From a virus: a stretch of 64,000 bases of DNA. The position numbers were made by a program, and so were the translations under genes. Below the pieces are notes generated by a model. The model worked only from the letters and a program-made list of their open reading frames with translations. It did no database searches and was not told the DNA's origin. Shown piece by piece: positions 17,424-25,484 of this stretch. Where the stretch lies: positions 62,001 through 126,000 of the IMG/VR virus record IMGVR_UViG_3300035698_009252; one strand, written 5' to 3'. The stretch's first letter is position 1. Each line of letters starts with the position of its first letter.

Positions 17424-17642
17424 CTACATCTGGCTCAAAGCCCTTGCGATGTCCTTTTCCAGCCTAACCACCTTACGGTTTCTCATCTTCCTCGGGACAC
17501 CCCCGAGGGCTTTGAGGATATCGCTCTTCAATTCTTCTTGGACTTCAGGAGACAAGTCTCCGATTCCTCCTGCAAGCCGCTCGGCAGCCGTCAAGTCCTT
17601 CGCTACGGCCACTAACTCCCGAGCTATACGTGCGTCGTTCAT
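17424..17642 (-). CDS. Leader-array protein (CTS-like), 72 residues
   Basis: Leader MNDARIARELVAVAKDLTA. The body is 50 residues with acidic then basic helices (LSPEVQEELKSDILKALGG, VPRKMRNRKVVRLEKDIA). Shortest clear member, so the leader makes up a quarter of the protein. Confidence 0.65.
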   Translation of the reverse strand: MNDARIARELVAVAKDLTAAERLAGGIGDLSPEVQEELKSDILKALGGVPRKMRNRKVVRLEKDIARALSQM

Positions 17643-17864
17643 TTACCATTCCAGAGAGTTGTTCTTAACGGTTAAAGTCCGTGGCTTGACGTCCTCGATG
17701 GCCTTCGTCCTGCTCTTCTTTATCCACCACTTGCCCTTGTACTTGAACCGCTGGCCACTTCTCAGGTCCGGCCATGACGGACGGCCCCGGTCCATCTGAG
17801 GAGCCTTCGCCGTCAAGTCCTTGGCCACTGCTACCAGCTCGCGTGCTATACGTTGATTATCCAT
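17643..17864 (-). CDS. Leader-array protein (CTS-like), small beta body
   Basis: 73 residues. Leader MDNQRIARELVAVAKDLTA, then DLRSGQRFKYKGKWWIKKS and a strand-rich end (PRTLTVKNNSLEW), like a small SH3-type barrel. Similar barrel-like pieces occur at 18477 (IPIGSKFKVSGKRQKWLKI). Abuts both neighbours. Confidence 0.6.
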   Translation of the reverse strand: MDNQRIARELVAVAKDLTAKAPQMDRGRPSWPDLRSGQRFKYKGKWWIKKSRTKAIEDVKPRTLTVKNNSLEW

Positions 17865-18118
17865 CAGGAAACCTCACTATTAAATCTTATGTGCAACTTG
17901 CTTTGTATCGCGTCGAGGTAATTCGTGGCGTCCAATCGGCCATGAAACTCATCCGCCATGTCAATCTCCCGGCCATAAACATCATAATCTATACCATCCT
18001 CGTCCAACAAGTCTGTCACCTTCTTCAGGTCCATTGTAGACCGGACACGAATCGTGATGGATGCCGTCAGCTTGCGTGCCACGGCTACCAATTCGCGTGC
18101 TATCTGTTGCCTGTTCAT
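17864..18118 (-). CDS. Leader-array protein (CTS-like), 84 residues
   Basis: Leader MNRQQIARELVAVARKLTA. The body (SITIRVRSTMDLKKVTDLL, then acidic) looks like a small alpha/beta unit. Overlaps the upstream gene by 4 nt (ATGA) and touches the next. Function unknown. Confidence 0.65.
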   Translation of the reverse strand: MNRQQIARELVAVARKLTASITIRVRSTMDLKKVTDLLDEDGIDYDVYGREIDMADEFHGRLDATNYLDAIQSKLHIRFNSEVS

Positions 18119-18480
18119 GACCTCCGATAGATGACGCTCAATGCCGCATTGAGTTCTTCGTCGCTTCCGTTAAATCCATTGGAGACGACGAACAGAGTCT
18201 TTTTCTTCATGTCGATGCGTGCCCGGTCATCGTAAATACGGCGCTGCTGGAACTTCCCGACAATTTCCGGCATCGCTCGAAGAATCTTTATGGCATCTTT
18301 CGCAGCCAATTCCTCCAGCTCGTCGGCAGCGTCCTGTACGAAAAAGAGGTGACCCTTCTCCACAGGCACCCGCGTCTCCCAGACGATGTTGCCATAAGAG
18401 ATGTATCTTTTCACAGAGGACAGCGCCGTCAACTCTCGGGCTGCTGCGACCAACTCTCTGGCTATCTGCTGGTTTTTCAT
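18115..18480 (-). CDS. Leader-array protein (CTS-like), 121 residues
   Basis: Leader MKNQQIARELVAAARELTA. The body has strands (VKRYISYGNIVWETRVPVE), an Asp/Glu/Ala helix, and a terminal part MKKKTLFVVSNGFNGSDEEL. ATGA coupling on both sides. Function unknown. Confidence 0.65.
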   Translation of the reverse strand: MKNQQIARELVAAARELTALSSVKRYISYGNIVWETRVPVEKGHLFFVQDAADELEELAAKDAIKILRAMPEIVGKFQQRRIYDDRARIDMKKKTLFVVSNGFNGSDEELNAALSVIYRRS

Positions 18481-19073
18481 AGAAGAAACTTCCTCTCATC
18501 CCTGATGTAGCTGCGAAGCTCTCTATCCGAGATGCTCATCTCTTCAATCTCTTCCGCGAGAAAATCATCGTTCTTGACGATACGAAGAATGGCCGAATCG
18601 CTTTTGTTCTTGTTCATCATAACGATTGCACCAAAGACACCCGTAGCATCGCCACTGAAACTGCCCATGCTGCTCGCTATCCTCTCGTAGTCGTGCTCAC
18701 CCGCCTCTGCCTTGCCCATTTTCACAACGGCATCTGCGGGGACCGCCGCGTACTTACCTATCTTCAACCACTTCTGGCGTTTTCCCGATACCTTGAACTT
18801 GCTGCCGATAGGAATATCCCTCCACTGCTTCTGCATCTTCGGGGGACCCTTTCGGGAAGCTTCTAGTCGGCGAATCTTGGAGTCACTGTAACCGATTTTC
18901 TTCAGGAACGCTCGGGCCTCGTCCTTGTTCATTCCACCCATGACGTTGGCCATGGCATCGTTCATCTTGAGCGTCTTGAGGGCGATAGCCCTCTGGTGAC
19001 GCTCCGGGACAGACAAAGCCGTAAGCTCTCTTGCGACTGCCACCAACTCGCGTGCTATCGCTTGCCTATCCAC
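18477..19073 (-). CDS. Leader-array protein (CTS-like), GTG start
   Basis: GTG start two nt after the upstream stop gives VDRQAIARELVAVARELTA, which aligns with the leader; an ATG further upstream would add 15 unrelated residues. 198 residues. The body has a helix-rich part (MNKDEARAFLKKIGYSDSKI), a small barrel-like piece (GSKFKVSGKRQKWLKIG) and a mixed end. Function unknown. Confidence 0.65.
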   Translation of the reverse strand: MDRQAIARELVAVARELTALSVPERHQRAIALKTLKMNDAMANVMGGMNKDEARAFLKKIGYSDSKIRRLEASRKGPPKMQKQWRDIPIGSKFKVSGKRQKWLKIGKYAAVPADAVVKMGKAEAGEHDYERIASSMGSFSGDATGVFGAIVMMNKNKSDSAILRIVKNDDFLAEEIEEMSISDRELRSYIRDERKFLL

Positions 19074-19074
19074 G

Positions 19075-19332
19075 TCAGTATGCCTTCCTGGCCTTTTTAA
19101 GCCCCTCAAGGAGCCCATCCATCAAGGGTGGCATGAATTCGTTGACCCAGAGTTCGCCGGTCGGATTGAGACGGTCGTCATCAGACAGTTTGGCCGACTT
19201 CTTGAGAAGCTCGGTATGCAGCTTTACGGCAAGTTTCTCGCCATACTGGCGTGCCACCTTGTGCCAGAGGTCTTCGGCGGTCAACTCTTTTGCGGCTGCC
19301 ACCAGTTCTTGAGCTACTTGCTGTCTGTCCAT
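19075..19332 (-). CDS. Leader-array protein (CTS-like), first gene after promoter D
   Basis: Start at MDRQQVAQELVAAAKELTA, about 10 nt after AGGAGG; the ATG closer to the ribosome site is too near. 85 residues, Lys/Leu-rich helices after the leader. Heads the run of leader genes 19073-15979. Confidence 0.65.
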   Translation of the reverse strand: MDRQQVAQELVAAAKELTAEDLWHKVARQYGEKLAVKLHTELLKKSAKLSDDDRLNPTGELWVNEFMPPLMDGLLEGLKKARKAY

Positions 19333-19347
19333 AACATCCATCTCCTC

Positions 19348-19375
19348 CTACCTATGACGGCTGTATCAAAGAATA
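19348..19375 (-). promoter_or_regulatory. Phage late promoter-like element D
   Basis: Minus strand TTTGATA, 8 nt, ATAGGTAGGAGGAG, directly upstream of the gene at 19075-19332. Splits the leader array into two transcription units. Confidence 0.75.
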
Positions 19376-19384
19376 AATGCCCAT

Positions 19385-19855
19385 TTACGAGAGCAAATCG
19401 ATTTCCATCACGCCACGAGAACGCGCCACGGCTACGGCCTTTGCCTTCGCCTGTGCATAGTTGCCAGAGAAGAACACCTCATCACCATCGATGTTGAAAG
19501 CCCATGAACCATAGCCACGTGGCCTCTTGCCGTAACTGTTTTCGAATTGCTGGGTATTGACCCGGACTCCGGCAACCCTGGACCGGTCCGAGACTCGGGA
19601 GGCTTTGTCACGCCCCTGCCACGATGTAAGCCGTTTCTTGGCTTCTTTTTCAACCTTGGCAAGCATCTCCTCTACGATTCTGGCATCTCCCCGCAGAATT
19701 TCATCTTCCCCGGCCAATTCCCATATCACACCTCGAAGGGCACGCAAGACCAGGTCAACGCGCCCATTGGCCTTGTTTACAAGTTTACGGGCGTCAGCTA
19801 CACCAATCCCCGCAGAGAGGTTTCGGGCAATTGTGGCTATGCGTTCTTCATTCAT
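19385..19855 (-). CDS. Leader-array protein, variant leader
   Basis: 156 residues. N-terminus MNEERIATIARNLSAGIG has the amphipathic pattern with ATIARNL in place of ARELVAVA. The body holds a long helical part and a C-terminal strand unit (WAFNIDGDEVFFSGNYAQAK). ATGA overlap with the upstream gene. Confidence 0.6.
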   Translation of the reverse strand: MNEERIATIARNLSAGIGVADARKLVNKANGRVDLVLRALRGVIWELAGEDEILRGDARIVEEMLAKVEKEAKKRLTSWQGRDKASRVSDRSRVAGVRVNTQQFENSYGKRPRGYGSWAFNIDGDEVFFSGNYAQAKAKAVAVARSRGVMEIDLLS

Positions 19856-20559
19856 AGCTGTTTCTCAATATCCGCCAAGGTCTTGTCCAGGCCCTGAGCC
19901 GATTCAATCATCTCCTTGAGATTTTCCCTGGCCCGGTCAATGGCACTGCCAACATCCCTGCCATTCTTCAGCATCCCCAAGGCTGCCATCGTGATGTCGA
20001 ACGTGATGTTGTACGACTTGTGAACTTCCTTAAGGAGAAGCTCGGCAGCCCGGATATCGCCCGGCGGTACATTCGCAACGAGTTCCCAGAAATTGAATTC
20101 GCCTTCGTTCAAGACGCGCTCTCCACGGGTGCCCCGAATCTCCCAAATGCCGTCATCATACTTGCGAAGAACAATCCATGAACCCCATTCGGGGTGTTGC
20201 TTGTTCCTGATGATAACCCGTTCTTTCACGTTCTTCGTAGTCAAATCTTCGGCCACAAGCTGCCGCGCTACTGCCAAAAGCCTGCGTGCTACCTTGTCAT
20301 TGGCTGTCATGGGGCTTCCTTTCTCGTATCCCAAACGGTCCAACATCTTCACTATCTCCCGTGTCGTACCGAACAAGCCATACCACGTCCACATGTGGTA
20401 AGCACCCCCATTCCGGCGCTTACGGCCCTTGTAAAAGTATTCCTCAGTCGTCCCGACACTGTCTTCCACCTCGTCCAGGTCTTTCGAGATGTTAGTCGGG
20501 CTTTCGTCCCCTGTGGCCCAAATCACCAGGCCATTGGCTTTTATGTAGTAACCCTTCAT
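19852..20559 (-). CDS. Leader-array protein with the leader internal; probable second start at 20310
   Basis: Read from MKGYYIKANGLVIW (GAGG upstream) the protein has 235 residues. The CTS-like leader (MTANDKVARRLLAVARQLV) begins at residue 84, not at the N-terminus. The ATG of that leader at 20310 has its own ribosome site (AAAGGAAG, 5 nt spacer), so a 152-residue product starting with the leader is likely. The first 83 residues form a small beta domain; the body after the leader has strands (ERVIIRNKQHPEWGSWIVL) and a helical end. Either a fusion without a stop or dual initiation. Confidence 0.6.
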   Translation of the reverse strand: MKGYYIKANGLVIWATGDESPTNISKDLDEVEDSVGTTEEYFYKGRKRRNGGAYHMWTWYGLFGTTREIVKMLDRLGYEKGSPMTANDKVARRLLAVARQLVAEDLTTKNVKERVIIRNKQHPEWGSWIVLRKYDDGIWEIRGTRGERVLNEGEFNFWELVANVPPGDIRAAELLLKEVHKSYNITFDITMAALGMLKNGRDVGSAIDRARENLKEMIESAQGLDKTLADIEKQL

Positions 20560-20572
20560 CTCATTAACCTCA

Positions 20573-21028
20573 TTATCGTTGCGGCGGGACAATAATTGTA
20601 ATCTTATCTCGGGGCCTAAGCCCGAGGCCCTGGACAACACGCTCCATGTCTCCGACTCGAATCACGAGTCTTTGTTCGGACTGGATTGTCAATCGGTTCG
20701 ATTCCAGTAGTGAAATTTTTCGGGTGCTCTCGTTGAATACGGCAAGTTGTTCCTTCTGCTCCATCGTCTGCCCATAATGCCCTAACGAGAAACTACGAGT
20801 TCCACTGATAGGCGGGACCCGTTCAACCCAATCCCCACGCTGTCCCGACCAGGAAAACAGATGGCCCCGTTCGGAACGAATGACTGTTCCCTTTAGGAAT
20901 CTCATATACCACGAGCCGAAACCAATCCTGAAATCCTTCACCGCCAGGAAATGGCCCAATGGCAATTCTGCCGCCACAAGTTCCCTTGCAACCGTCACCA
21001 GTTCCTTTACTATTCCCTGGTTGTCCAT
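20573..21028 (-). CDS. Leader-array protein (CTS-like), beta body
   Basis: 151 residues. Leader MDNQGIVKELVTVARELVA. The body is strand-rich: FLAVKDFRIGFGSWYMRFLK, RSERGHLFSWSGQRGDWV and a C-terminal TIQSEQRLVIRVGDMERVV. Shares a stop/start base with the upstream gene. Function unknown. Confidence 0.65.
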   Translation of the reverse strand: MDNQGIVKELVTVARELVAAELPLGHFLAVKDFRIGFGSWYMRFLKGTVIRSERGHLFSWSGQRGDWVERVPPISGTRSFSLGHYGQTMEQKEQLAVFNESTRKISLLESNRLTIQSEQRLVIRVGDMERVVQGLGLRPRDKITIIVPPQR

Positions 21029-21423
21029 TACCTTCTCCAGAAGCCCGCTCTCTTGCCAATAGCATCCAGCGCCCTATAAATGTCCTTTGGGCTTGGTATG
21101 TCTTCGTTAAATTTCTTACGGACGTTACGTATGATGCTGCCGTTGACCCATCCATCCACCGAAATAAACCATGGCTTGTTGACCGGCTTGAACAGGCTTA
21201 TGCGAACCTGGACGCCGTCCTTGCCACCCGCGCTATCCAGAATAAACCGAACACCACCAACGAACTTCTCTGGCCTCTCTATGACATACCCACGCGACTT
21301 GGCTTCAACCAGAAAATGCGTTGCTCCATCCACGAAGGCATCCATCCACTCGTCGGAAACAAGCCCGGCCATCAAGTCCCTTGCCACGGCCACTAATTCC
21401 CTAGCTATCTTGCGGTTGTCCAT
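21028..21423 (-). CDS. Leader-array protein (CTS-like)
   Basis: Start at the ATG overlapping the upstream TGA. 131 residues. Leader MDNRKIARELVAVARDLMA. The body starts with an acidic aromatic helix (SDEWMDAFVDGATHFLVEA), then strands (VGGVRFILDSAGGKDGVQV, KPWFISVDGWVNG). Function unknown. Confidence 0.65.
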   Translation of the reverse strand: MDNRKIARELVAVARDLMAGLVSDEWMDAFVDGATHFLVEAKSRGYVIERPEKFVGGVRFILDSAGGKDGVQVRISLFKPVNKPWFISVDGWVNGSIIRNVRKKFNEDIPSPKDIYRALDAIGKRAGFWRR

Positions 21424-21668
21424 CAGTTCTGCTCCCTCCACGCCTTGTCCAGGTAATCGGCAATCTCGTCGATGTCCTCCGCCATCCCCCGAAGCCTACG
21501 AAGAACTTGTCTCAATTCGAGTTGCTTGGCCGCGTTCTGAAGCGTTTTTAGGGAGAATAGAATGCGCTGACTGGCGCTATGGATATCATTGACGTCGGGA
21601 TTAGACTGACCAGCCGTCAAGTCCTTAGCCACGGCTACCAACTCTCTTGCCACTGATTTACTGTTCAC
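21423..21668 (-). CDS. Leader-array protein (CTS-like), helical
   Basis: 81 residues. Leader MNSKSVARELVAVAKDLTA; the body is two helices with heptad Leu (QRILFSLKTLQNAAKQLEL), a likely helical hairpin. ATGA overlap with the upstream gene. Confidence 0.65.
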   Translation of the reverse strand: MNSKSVARELVAVAKDLTAGQSNPDVNDIHSASQRILFSLKTLQNAAKQLELRQVLRRLRGMAEDIDEIADYLDKAWREQN

Positions 21669-21937
21669 GAATCTACCTCTTTTATCGCCTTGCGGACATC
21701 ACTGTCGGCCTTCGTCACGGCCCGAGTCAGCTTGCCCATTGCGGTGTTGATTTTCCGGGTGTACTCGGGAGGTTCCTTGAAGGTGTAAGAGTCCTCGGAG
21801 AACCAAAGAGCACCGACATCCTCCGCAAGTTGTTGAAGTGTCTCAACAGCCTGTCTCCGCTCATCCCACGGGTTACGGGCAGCCGTCAACTCCCTCGCCA
21901 CAGATACCAACTCTTTTGCCACGAATTCGTCGTTCAT
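21665..21937 (-). CDS. Leader-array protein (CTS-like), helical
   Basis: Start at MNDEFVAKELVSVARELTA after GAGGAGATTTCG. 90 residues. The body is helical with RRQAVETLQQLAEDVGALW and a Lys/Ala helix. ATGA overlap with the gene upstream (21934). Confidence 0.65.
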   Translation of the reverse strand: MNDEFVAKELVSVARELTAARNPWDERRQAVETLQQLAEDVGALWFSEDSYTFKEPPEYTRKINTAMGKLTRAVTKADSDVRKAIKEVDS

Positions 21938-22326
21938 CGAAATCTCCTCGCCACTTTGAGAAGTGTATCTTTTATCCACTTTGCCGCATAAGCAGCAATT
22001 TCATTCCTTCGGTGTGGCTCCACATATCGGAAGGTTTCCCTTGCCTGTTCTCTACCACCCGGCACCTTTTTCGTCGAGAAAATGACCTGCCACTCCCCTG
22101 AATCAGACACTCTGTCACCGAAATCAGTCTGGGCAACATCATCGTCGAACCAGATATGGGCATAGAGAGGAATGTCCAGCCCCGACACATTGAACTCAAT
22201 GGAGACGTGCTTGCCGGGCCGGATTTTCAAAAGGGCCGGAGCCATGCTCCCGGCCTTTCGAGGACGAGATACAGACAAGTCCTTGGCCACTGCTATCAGC
22301 TCGCGTGCAATCTTCTGTTCGTTCAT
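21934..22326 (-). CDS. Leader-array protein (CTS-like) with KHVSIEFN strand
   Basis: 130 residues. Leader MNEQKIARELIAVAKDLSV. Beta body with GKHVSIEFNVSGLDIPLYAH; the protein at 23200 carries a related GKHVSIEANF element, so the two may share a fold. C-terminal helix basic. Function unknown. Confidence 0.65.
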   Translation of the reverse strand: MNEQKIARELIAVAKDLSVSRPRKAGSMAPALLKIRPGKHVSIEFNVSGLDIPLYAHIWFDDDVAQTDFGDRVSDSGEWQVIFSTKKVPGGREQARETFRYVEPHRRNEIAAYAAKWIKDTLLKVARRFR

Positions 22327-22333
22327 AATTCCT

Positions 22334-22747
22334 CTATCTTATCGCGCTCTCCAACATGTCGATTATATCCTGGTCGTAATCGTTCCGGCTTGACTCAACA
22401 TCCTTCGGATTCCTCGACATCTTGCGCACGGAATCCCGAAATTCACTGTAATCCGTATCCTCTCCGATTGAGTTTGCGATGTGCCTTCCATCCCTCCAAT
22501 CTCCATACAGAACGATGTCTATATCCTCATACCCCTTGGAGCGGAGCGCATCTACCCACGCTTTAATAAGGTCATCCCGGTTGTCATGGGACAGCATATC
22601 GCGACTGCCCCAAAACCCCATACCACCAGACATTTTCTTGCCTAGTTTGAAAATTTCCCGGTATGACAGTTTTCTCGCAACCCGGCTTCCAGCCATCAAC
22701 TCCCGTGCCAGGGCTGCCAGTTCTTTCGCCAAATCATCCGACTTCAT
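22334..22747 (-). CDS. Leader-array protein (CTS-like), alpha/beta body
   Basis: Start at MKSDDLAKELAALARELMA; longer readings add unrelated sequence from the shadow of the gene upstream. 137 residues. The body contains DDLIKAWVDALRSKGYEDI and a strand IDIVLYGDWRDGRHIAN. Function unknown. Confidence 0.6.
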   Translation of the reverse strand: MKSDDLAKELAALARELMAGSRVARKLSYREIFKLGKKMSGGMGFWGSRDMLSHDNRDDLIKAWVDALRSKGYEDIDIVLYGDWRDGRHIANSIGEDTDYSEFRDSVRKMSRNPKDVESSRNDYDQDIIDMLESAIR

Positions 22748-22748
22748 T

Positions 22749-23189
22749 TTACCAATCTCCCGGTTTCTCAAGGTCGTACTTGTCGGCAAGCCACTCGGTG
22801 AACTCTTTGGGGCTCTCGCCACTATCATACCCCGTACGGAACTGGCTTTCAGAGAAAATGTCATTCCTGGCCAGCATGTAATCCTTCTGCATGATGGCAA
22901 TCACTTTGTCTTGCCACTCCCGGTACGACATGCCCTGCTTCTTGGCCACATCCAGCATCGGAGAATAGACATAAGCTGCCACGCCGAGTTCGGCAATTAC
23001 CCGCTCCGTCCTCAAGAGCTTACTCTTAAAGGCACGAGCTTCGTCCTGCAAACCCGCCTTGTTCAAATCACCAACGAGTTTGGAACAGGCTTGAACGAGA
23101 TTCCGGCTGGCTTGCTCCACCTCACGGCCACGGTCGTTTTTACCCGCCACACGGCTTGCGATTCTCGAAAAACGGTCTTCTTTGTTCAT
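22749..23189 (-). CDS. Leader-array protein, RIASRVAG-type leader
   Basis: Start at MNKEDRFSRIASRVAGKND. This leader subtype (R-I-A-x-R-V-A) also occurs at 63457 (KIAGRVAADT), 35609 (IAERVARSFVA) and 57553 (RIAKMTNRVAQ). 146 residues, helical body ending EWLADKYDLEKPGDW. Function unknown. Confidence 0.6.
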   Translation of the reverse strand: MNKEDRFSRIASRVAGKNDRGREVEQASRNLVQACSKLVGDLNKAGLQDEARAFKSKLLRTERVIAELGVAAYVYSPMLDVAKKQGMSYREWQDKVIAIMQKDYMLARNDIFSESQFRTGYDSGESPKEFTEWLADKYDLEKPGDW

Positions 23190-23199
23190 CGGGTTCACC

Positions 23200-23829
23200 T
23201 CAATCCACTGCACAATATTGATGATACGGTATTCCAGCCTTGGACATCGAATTCAGAACTTCCCCGAATGTTGCTCGCTTTATCCAGCTCTCGTTGTCCG
23301 TTGCCCAACGATAGAACATCTTGATTGACGTCTTTTTCGCGCCACGAACTGTCGGGATGCAGGTCGGCTCGTTGAACTTGTCATCCTTGTCACGGACCGA
23401 GAACGTATCAAAATTGGCTTCGATGGAGACGTGCTTGCCATCTATCTTGATGGGGGCAAACCCACCAGGCGGAACATCTACACCCCGGAGAACGCGCTCG
23501 TCTGTATTGGCGCTGTTGTAACTTGACGCCTCGTTGATAGCCTCGACGCCCTTCTCCATGATTTTGACGGCCTGCGCGTAATTCCGGGCGCGAGCCAAGT
23601 CATCCATCATGTCCTCGACTTCGGCCTTAGCGTCGTCGGCATAATCCAGGTCGTAAGCGGAGAACTGGTTGCACCTCTTACCACGCTTGCCCGCATTGGT
23701 CAAGTCAGTCACCTGGACTGACGAGCGGTACCGATGGATACGGATGGAGCCCTGCTCGACAGTCTTGCCGACACTTAGGCCACCAAGAAGGCTCTTTGCG
23801 ATTTTCAGGAGTACCCGAGCTTCGTCCAT
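23200..23829 (-). CDS. Leader-array protein, LLKIAKSLLGG-type leader
   Basis: 209 residues. N-terminus MDEARVLLKIAKSLLGG. Residues 25-50 beta, 60-100 helical and acidic, then PIKIDGKHVSIEANFDTF and a C-terminal WIKRATFGEVLNSM. Shares the GKHVSIE element with 21934. Function unknown. Confidence 0.6.
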   Translation of the reverse strand: MDEARVLLKIAKSLLGGLSVGKTVEQGSIRIHRYRSSVQVTDLTNAGKRGKRCNQFSAYDLDYADDAKAEVEDMMDDLARARNYAQAVKIMEKGVEAINEASSYNSANTDERVLRGVDVPPGGFAPIKIDGKHVSIEANFDTFSVRDKDDKFNEPTCIPTVRGAKKTSIKMFYRWATDNESWIKRATFGEVLNSMSKAGIPYHQYCAVD

Positions 23830-24200
23830 TAGATGTAGCCCCTCTGTCCAGGCTCTTCGTTCTTGATATAGTCGGCTTTGCCCTTAATGGCCTCAACCAA
23901 CTTCATCACCTTTTCCTCGTCACCCTCGATGCCGATGTAGCTGGCGTAATCCGGCTCGGGGCTACGTTTGCCGTTGTAGTACTCACCGGAGATGGGGTCA
24001 TTCGCGGTAACGACTAGGATGCCTGGACCCTTCCAGACCCATCCCTTGCTCGTCTTCCGGGGCCTTGTACTCACGCCGACACTCTTGAGAGCCTGAATCC
24101 ACTTGGATGCCCGGATTTCGGTCAAGTCAAACCCGTGCTCATACGCTGTAAGCTTCCGGGCCACCCGTATCAGTTCTCTCGCGATTTTCTGCGTTGTCAT
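23829..24200 (-). CDS. Leader-array protein (CTS-like)
   Basis: 123 residues. Leader MTTQKIARELIRVARKLTA. The body looks like a ferredoxin-like unit with SKWIQALKSVGVSTRPRKTS, GPGILVVTANDP and DEEKVMKLVEAIKGKADYI. Shares its first base with the stop of the next upstream gene region. Function unknown. Confidence 0.65.
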   Translation of the reverse strand: MTTQKIARELIRVARKLTAYEHGFDLTEIRASKWIQALKSVGVSTRPRKTSKGWVWKGPGILVVTANDPISGEYYNGKRSPEPDYASYIGIEGDEEKVMKLVEAIKGKADYIKNEEPGQRGYI

Positions 24201-24204
24201 ACTC

Positions 24205-25179
24205 TTAGCCCCTTGTCATCTTGATACGTTCGTACCCCTTGCGTTCCTTCGTCCGCAGGTGTTTTTCACAAGCGGCAATCGCCTTGGTCAAACTGCTTAC
24301 GGGACCACCGAAATACTTCGCGGTCAAATCGTAGGCCCGCTCGATGATACCGATACGGCCCGAGCAATTCCAGCCAACGTAGACCTCTTCTCCCATGTCG
24401 TTTTCGACCGAGTACACGACATAATAATGGTATTTGTTGGCATTGGCCCTCGGGTCAACAATGACCAGGTAGGACGACCACCTTCGGTCCAAGTCTCGTG
24501 GTCTTGCAGACACACCGCCGTACTCAGCAAGCGTGGCCACAACCTTTATACGCATCTTCTTGGAGAGCGCCGGTGCATAACTCGTCAGGGACTGCTTGAC
24601 TTCCTTATTGCGCATTCTTATGTCCACGTCGCGCCGGATGGGCTCCCAGTCAGCCTTTTTGACCTTCTTCTTGCACTTGACACAATAGCCAGTCTGCTCC
24701 AGGACCTTCGTGCCACAGTCCGGGCACTTGAAAGTTTCAGCCGCCTTTTTGACCTTTTTCTTGCACTTGACACAGAAACCAGTCTGCTCCAGGACCTTCG
24801 TTCCGCAGTCCGGGCACTTGAAAGTTTCAGCAGCCTTCTTGTCCTTCTTTTCCTTGTCCTTCAGGAAATCGGGCTTGGGCTCATTCTCCTTGCCATCATT
24901 GTCCTTATCCTTGTCCTTCCACTGCTTCTTGAAGGCTTCGGGGACCTCACCTTTCCCAGACACCAATGCCTCGGCGATGGCAACCAGACGTTCGGAGACG
25001 GAGGACTTCTTGTCCTTCTTTTCCTTGTCTTTCAGGAAGTCAGGCTTCGGCTCATTCTCTTTGCCGTCGTTGTCCTTATCCTTGTCTTTCCACTGCTTCT
25101 TGAAAGCCTCGGGGACTTCACCCTTACCTGCCAGCAACCTTGCCACCGCTATCAGCTCTTTCGCTATACGTCTATTCAT
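24205..25179 (-). CDS. Leader-array protein with duplicated leader-linker and duplicated zinc ribbon
   Basis: 324 residues. Leader MNRRIAKELIAVARLLAG is followed by a Lys/Asp linker (residues 18-58). A second diverged leader (SERLVAIAEALVSG, residues 62-75) and a nearly identical linker (75-115) follow. Then come two 30-residue zinc ribbons (116-145 and 146-175), each with CPDCGTKVLEQTG and CVKC. The C-terminal 150 residues form an alpha/beta domain (YHYYVVYSVENDMGEEVYV). Tandem duplications are clear at protein and DNA level. Confidence 0.7.
   Translation of the reverse strand: MNRRIAKELIAVARLLAGKGEVPEAFKKQWKDKDKDNDGKENEPKPDFLKDKEKKDKKSSVSERLVAIAEALVSGKGEVPEAFKKQWKDKDKDNDGKENEPKPDFLKDKEKKDKKAAETFKCPDCGTKVLEQTGFCVKCKKKVKKAAETFKCPDCGTKVLEQTGYCVKCKKKVKKADWEPIRRDVDIRMRNKEVKQSLTSYAPALSKKMRIKVVATLAEYGGVSARPRDLDRRWSSYLVIVDPRANANKYHYYVVYSVENDMGEEVYVGWNCSGRIGIIERAYDLTAKYFGGPVSSLTKAIAACEKHLRTKERKGYERIKMTRG
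24655..24834 (-). repeat. Tandem 90-bp duplication coding two zinc ribbons
   Basis: Copies at 24745-24834 and 24655-24744, adjacent and nearly identical; each codes one CxxC...CxxC ribbon of 30 residues. Confidence 0.8.
24835..25128 (-). repeat. 171-bp-period duplication coding leader tail and Lys/Asp linker
   Basis: Copies at 25006-25128 and 24835-24957. Each codes a 41-residue block starting GKGEVPEAFKKQWKDKDKD. The unit also carries the leader, which has diverged in the second copy. Confidence 0.8.
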
Positions 25180-25472
25180 GTCAATTCTCCTATGGCACGC
25201 TCTAGCGCCTTTTGCGTTTTCTCCAAATTATCTACTTCGCGAGTCAGTTTTGACAACTTTTGCAGGGCCTTCCGGTCAAGTGTCGCATCCACGGCGTTGT
25301 TTATACGGGACCGGAGTGAGTGAACCATCAACTTCAATGGCTCGGTATCCTCTTGAGCCCATTGCATATAGCGAGCGACATCCATCACCTTGACCCCTGT
25401 CAATTCCTTCTTACCGGAGATAAGTTCCTTGGCTATGGCCACCAGTCTGCGTGCTACACGTTCTCTATTCAC
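25176..25472 (-). CDS. Leader-array protein (CTS-like), coiled coil
   Basis: 98 residues. Leader MNRERVARRLVAIAKELIS; the body is helical with a coiled-coil end (LQKLSKLTREVDNLEKTQKA). ATGA overlap with the next gene. Function unknown. Confidence 0.65.
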   Translation of the reverse strand: MNRERVARRLVAIAKELISGKKELTGVKVMDVARYMQWAQEDTEPLKLMVHSLRSRINNAVDATLDRKALQKLSKLTREVDNLEKTQKALERAIGELT

Positions 25473-25484
25473 GTCAATTCTCCG

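Noticed and set aside
24103-25323. 406-codon plus-strand frame
   Set aside because: Antisense shadow of the duplicated Lys/Asp linker; repeats of Leu-rich filler without a ribosome site.
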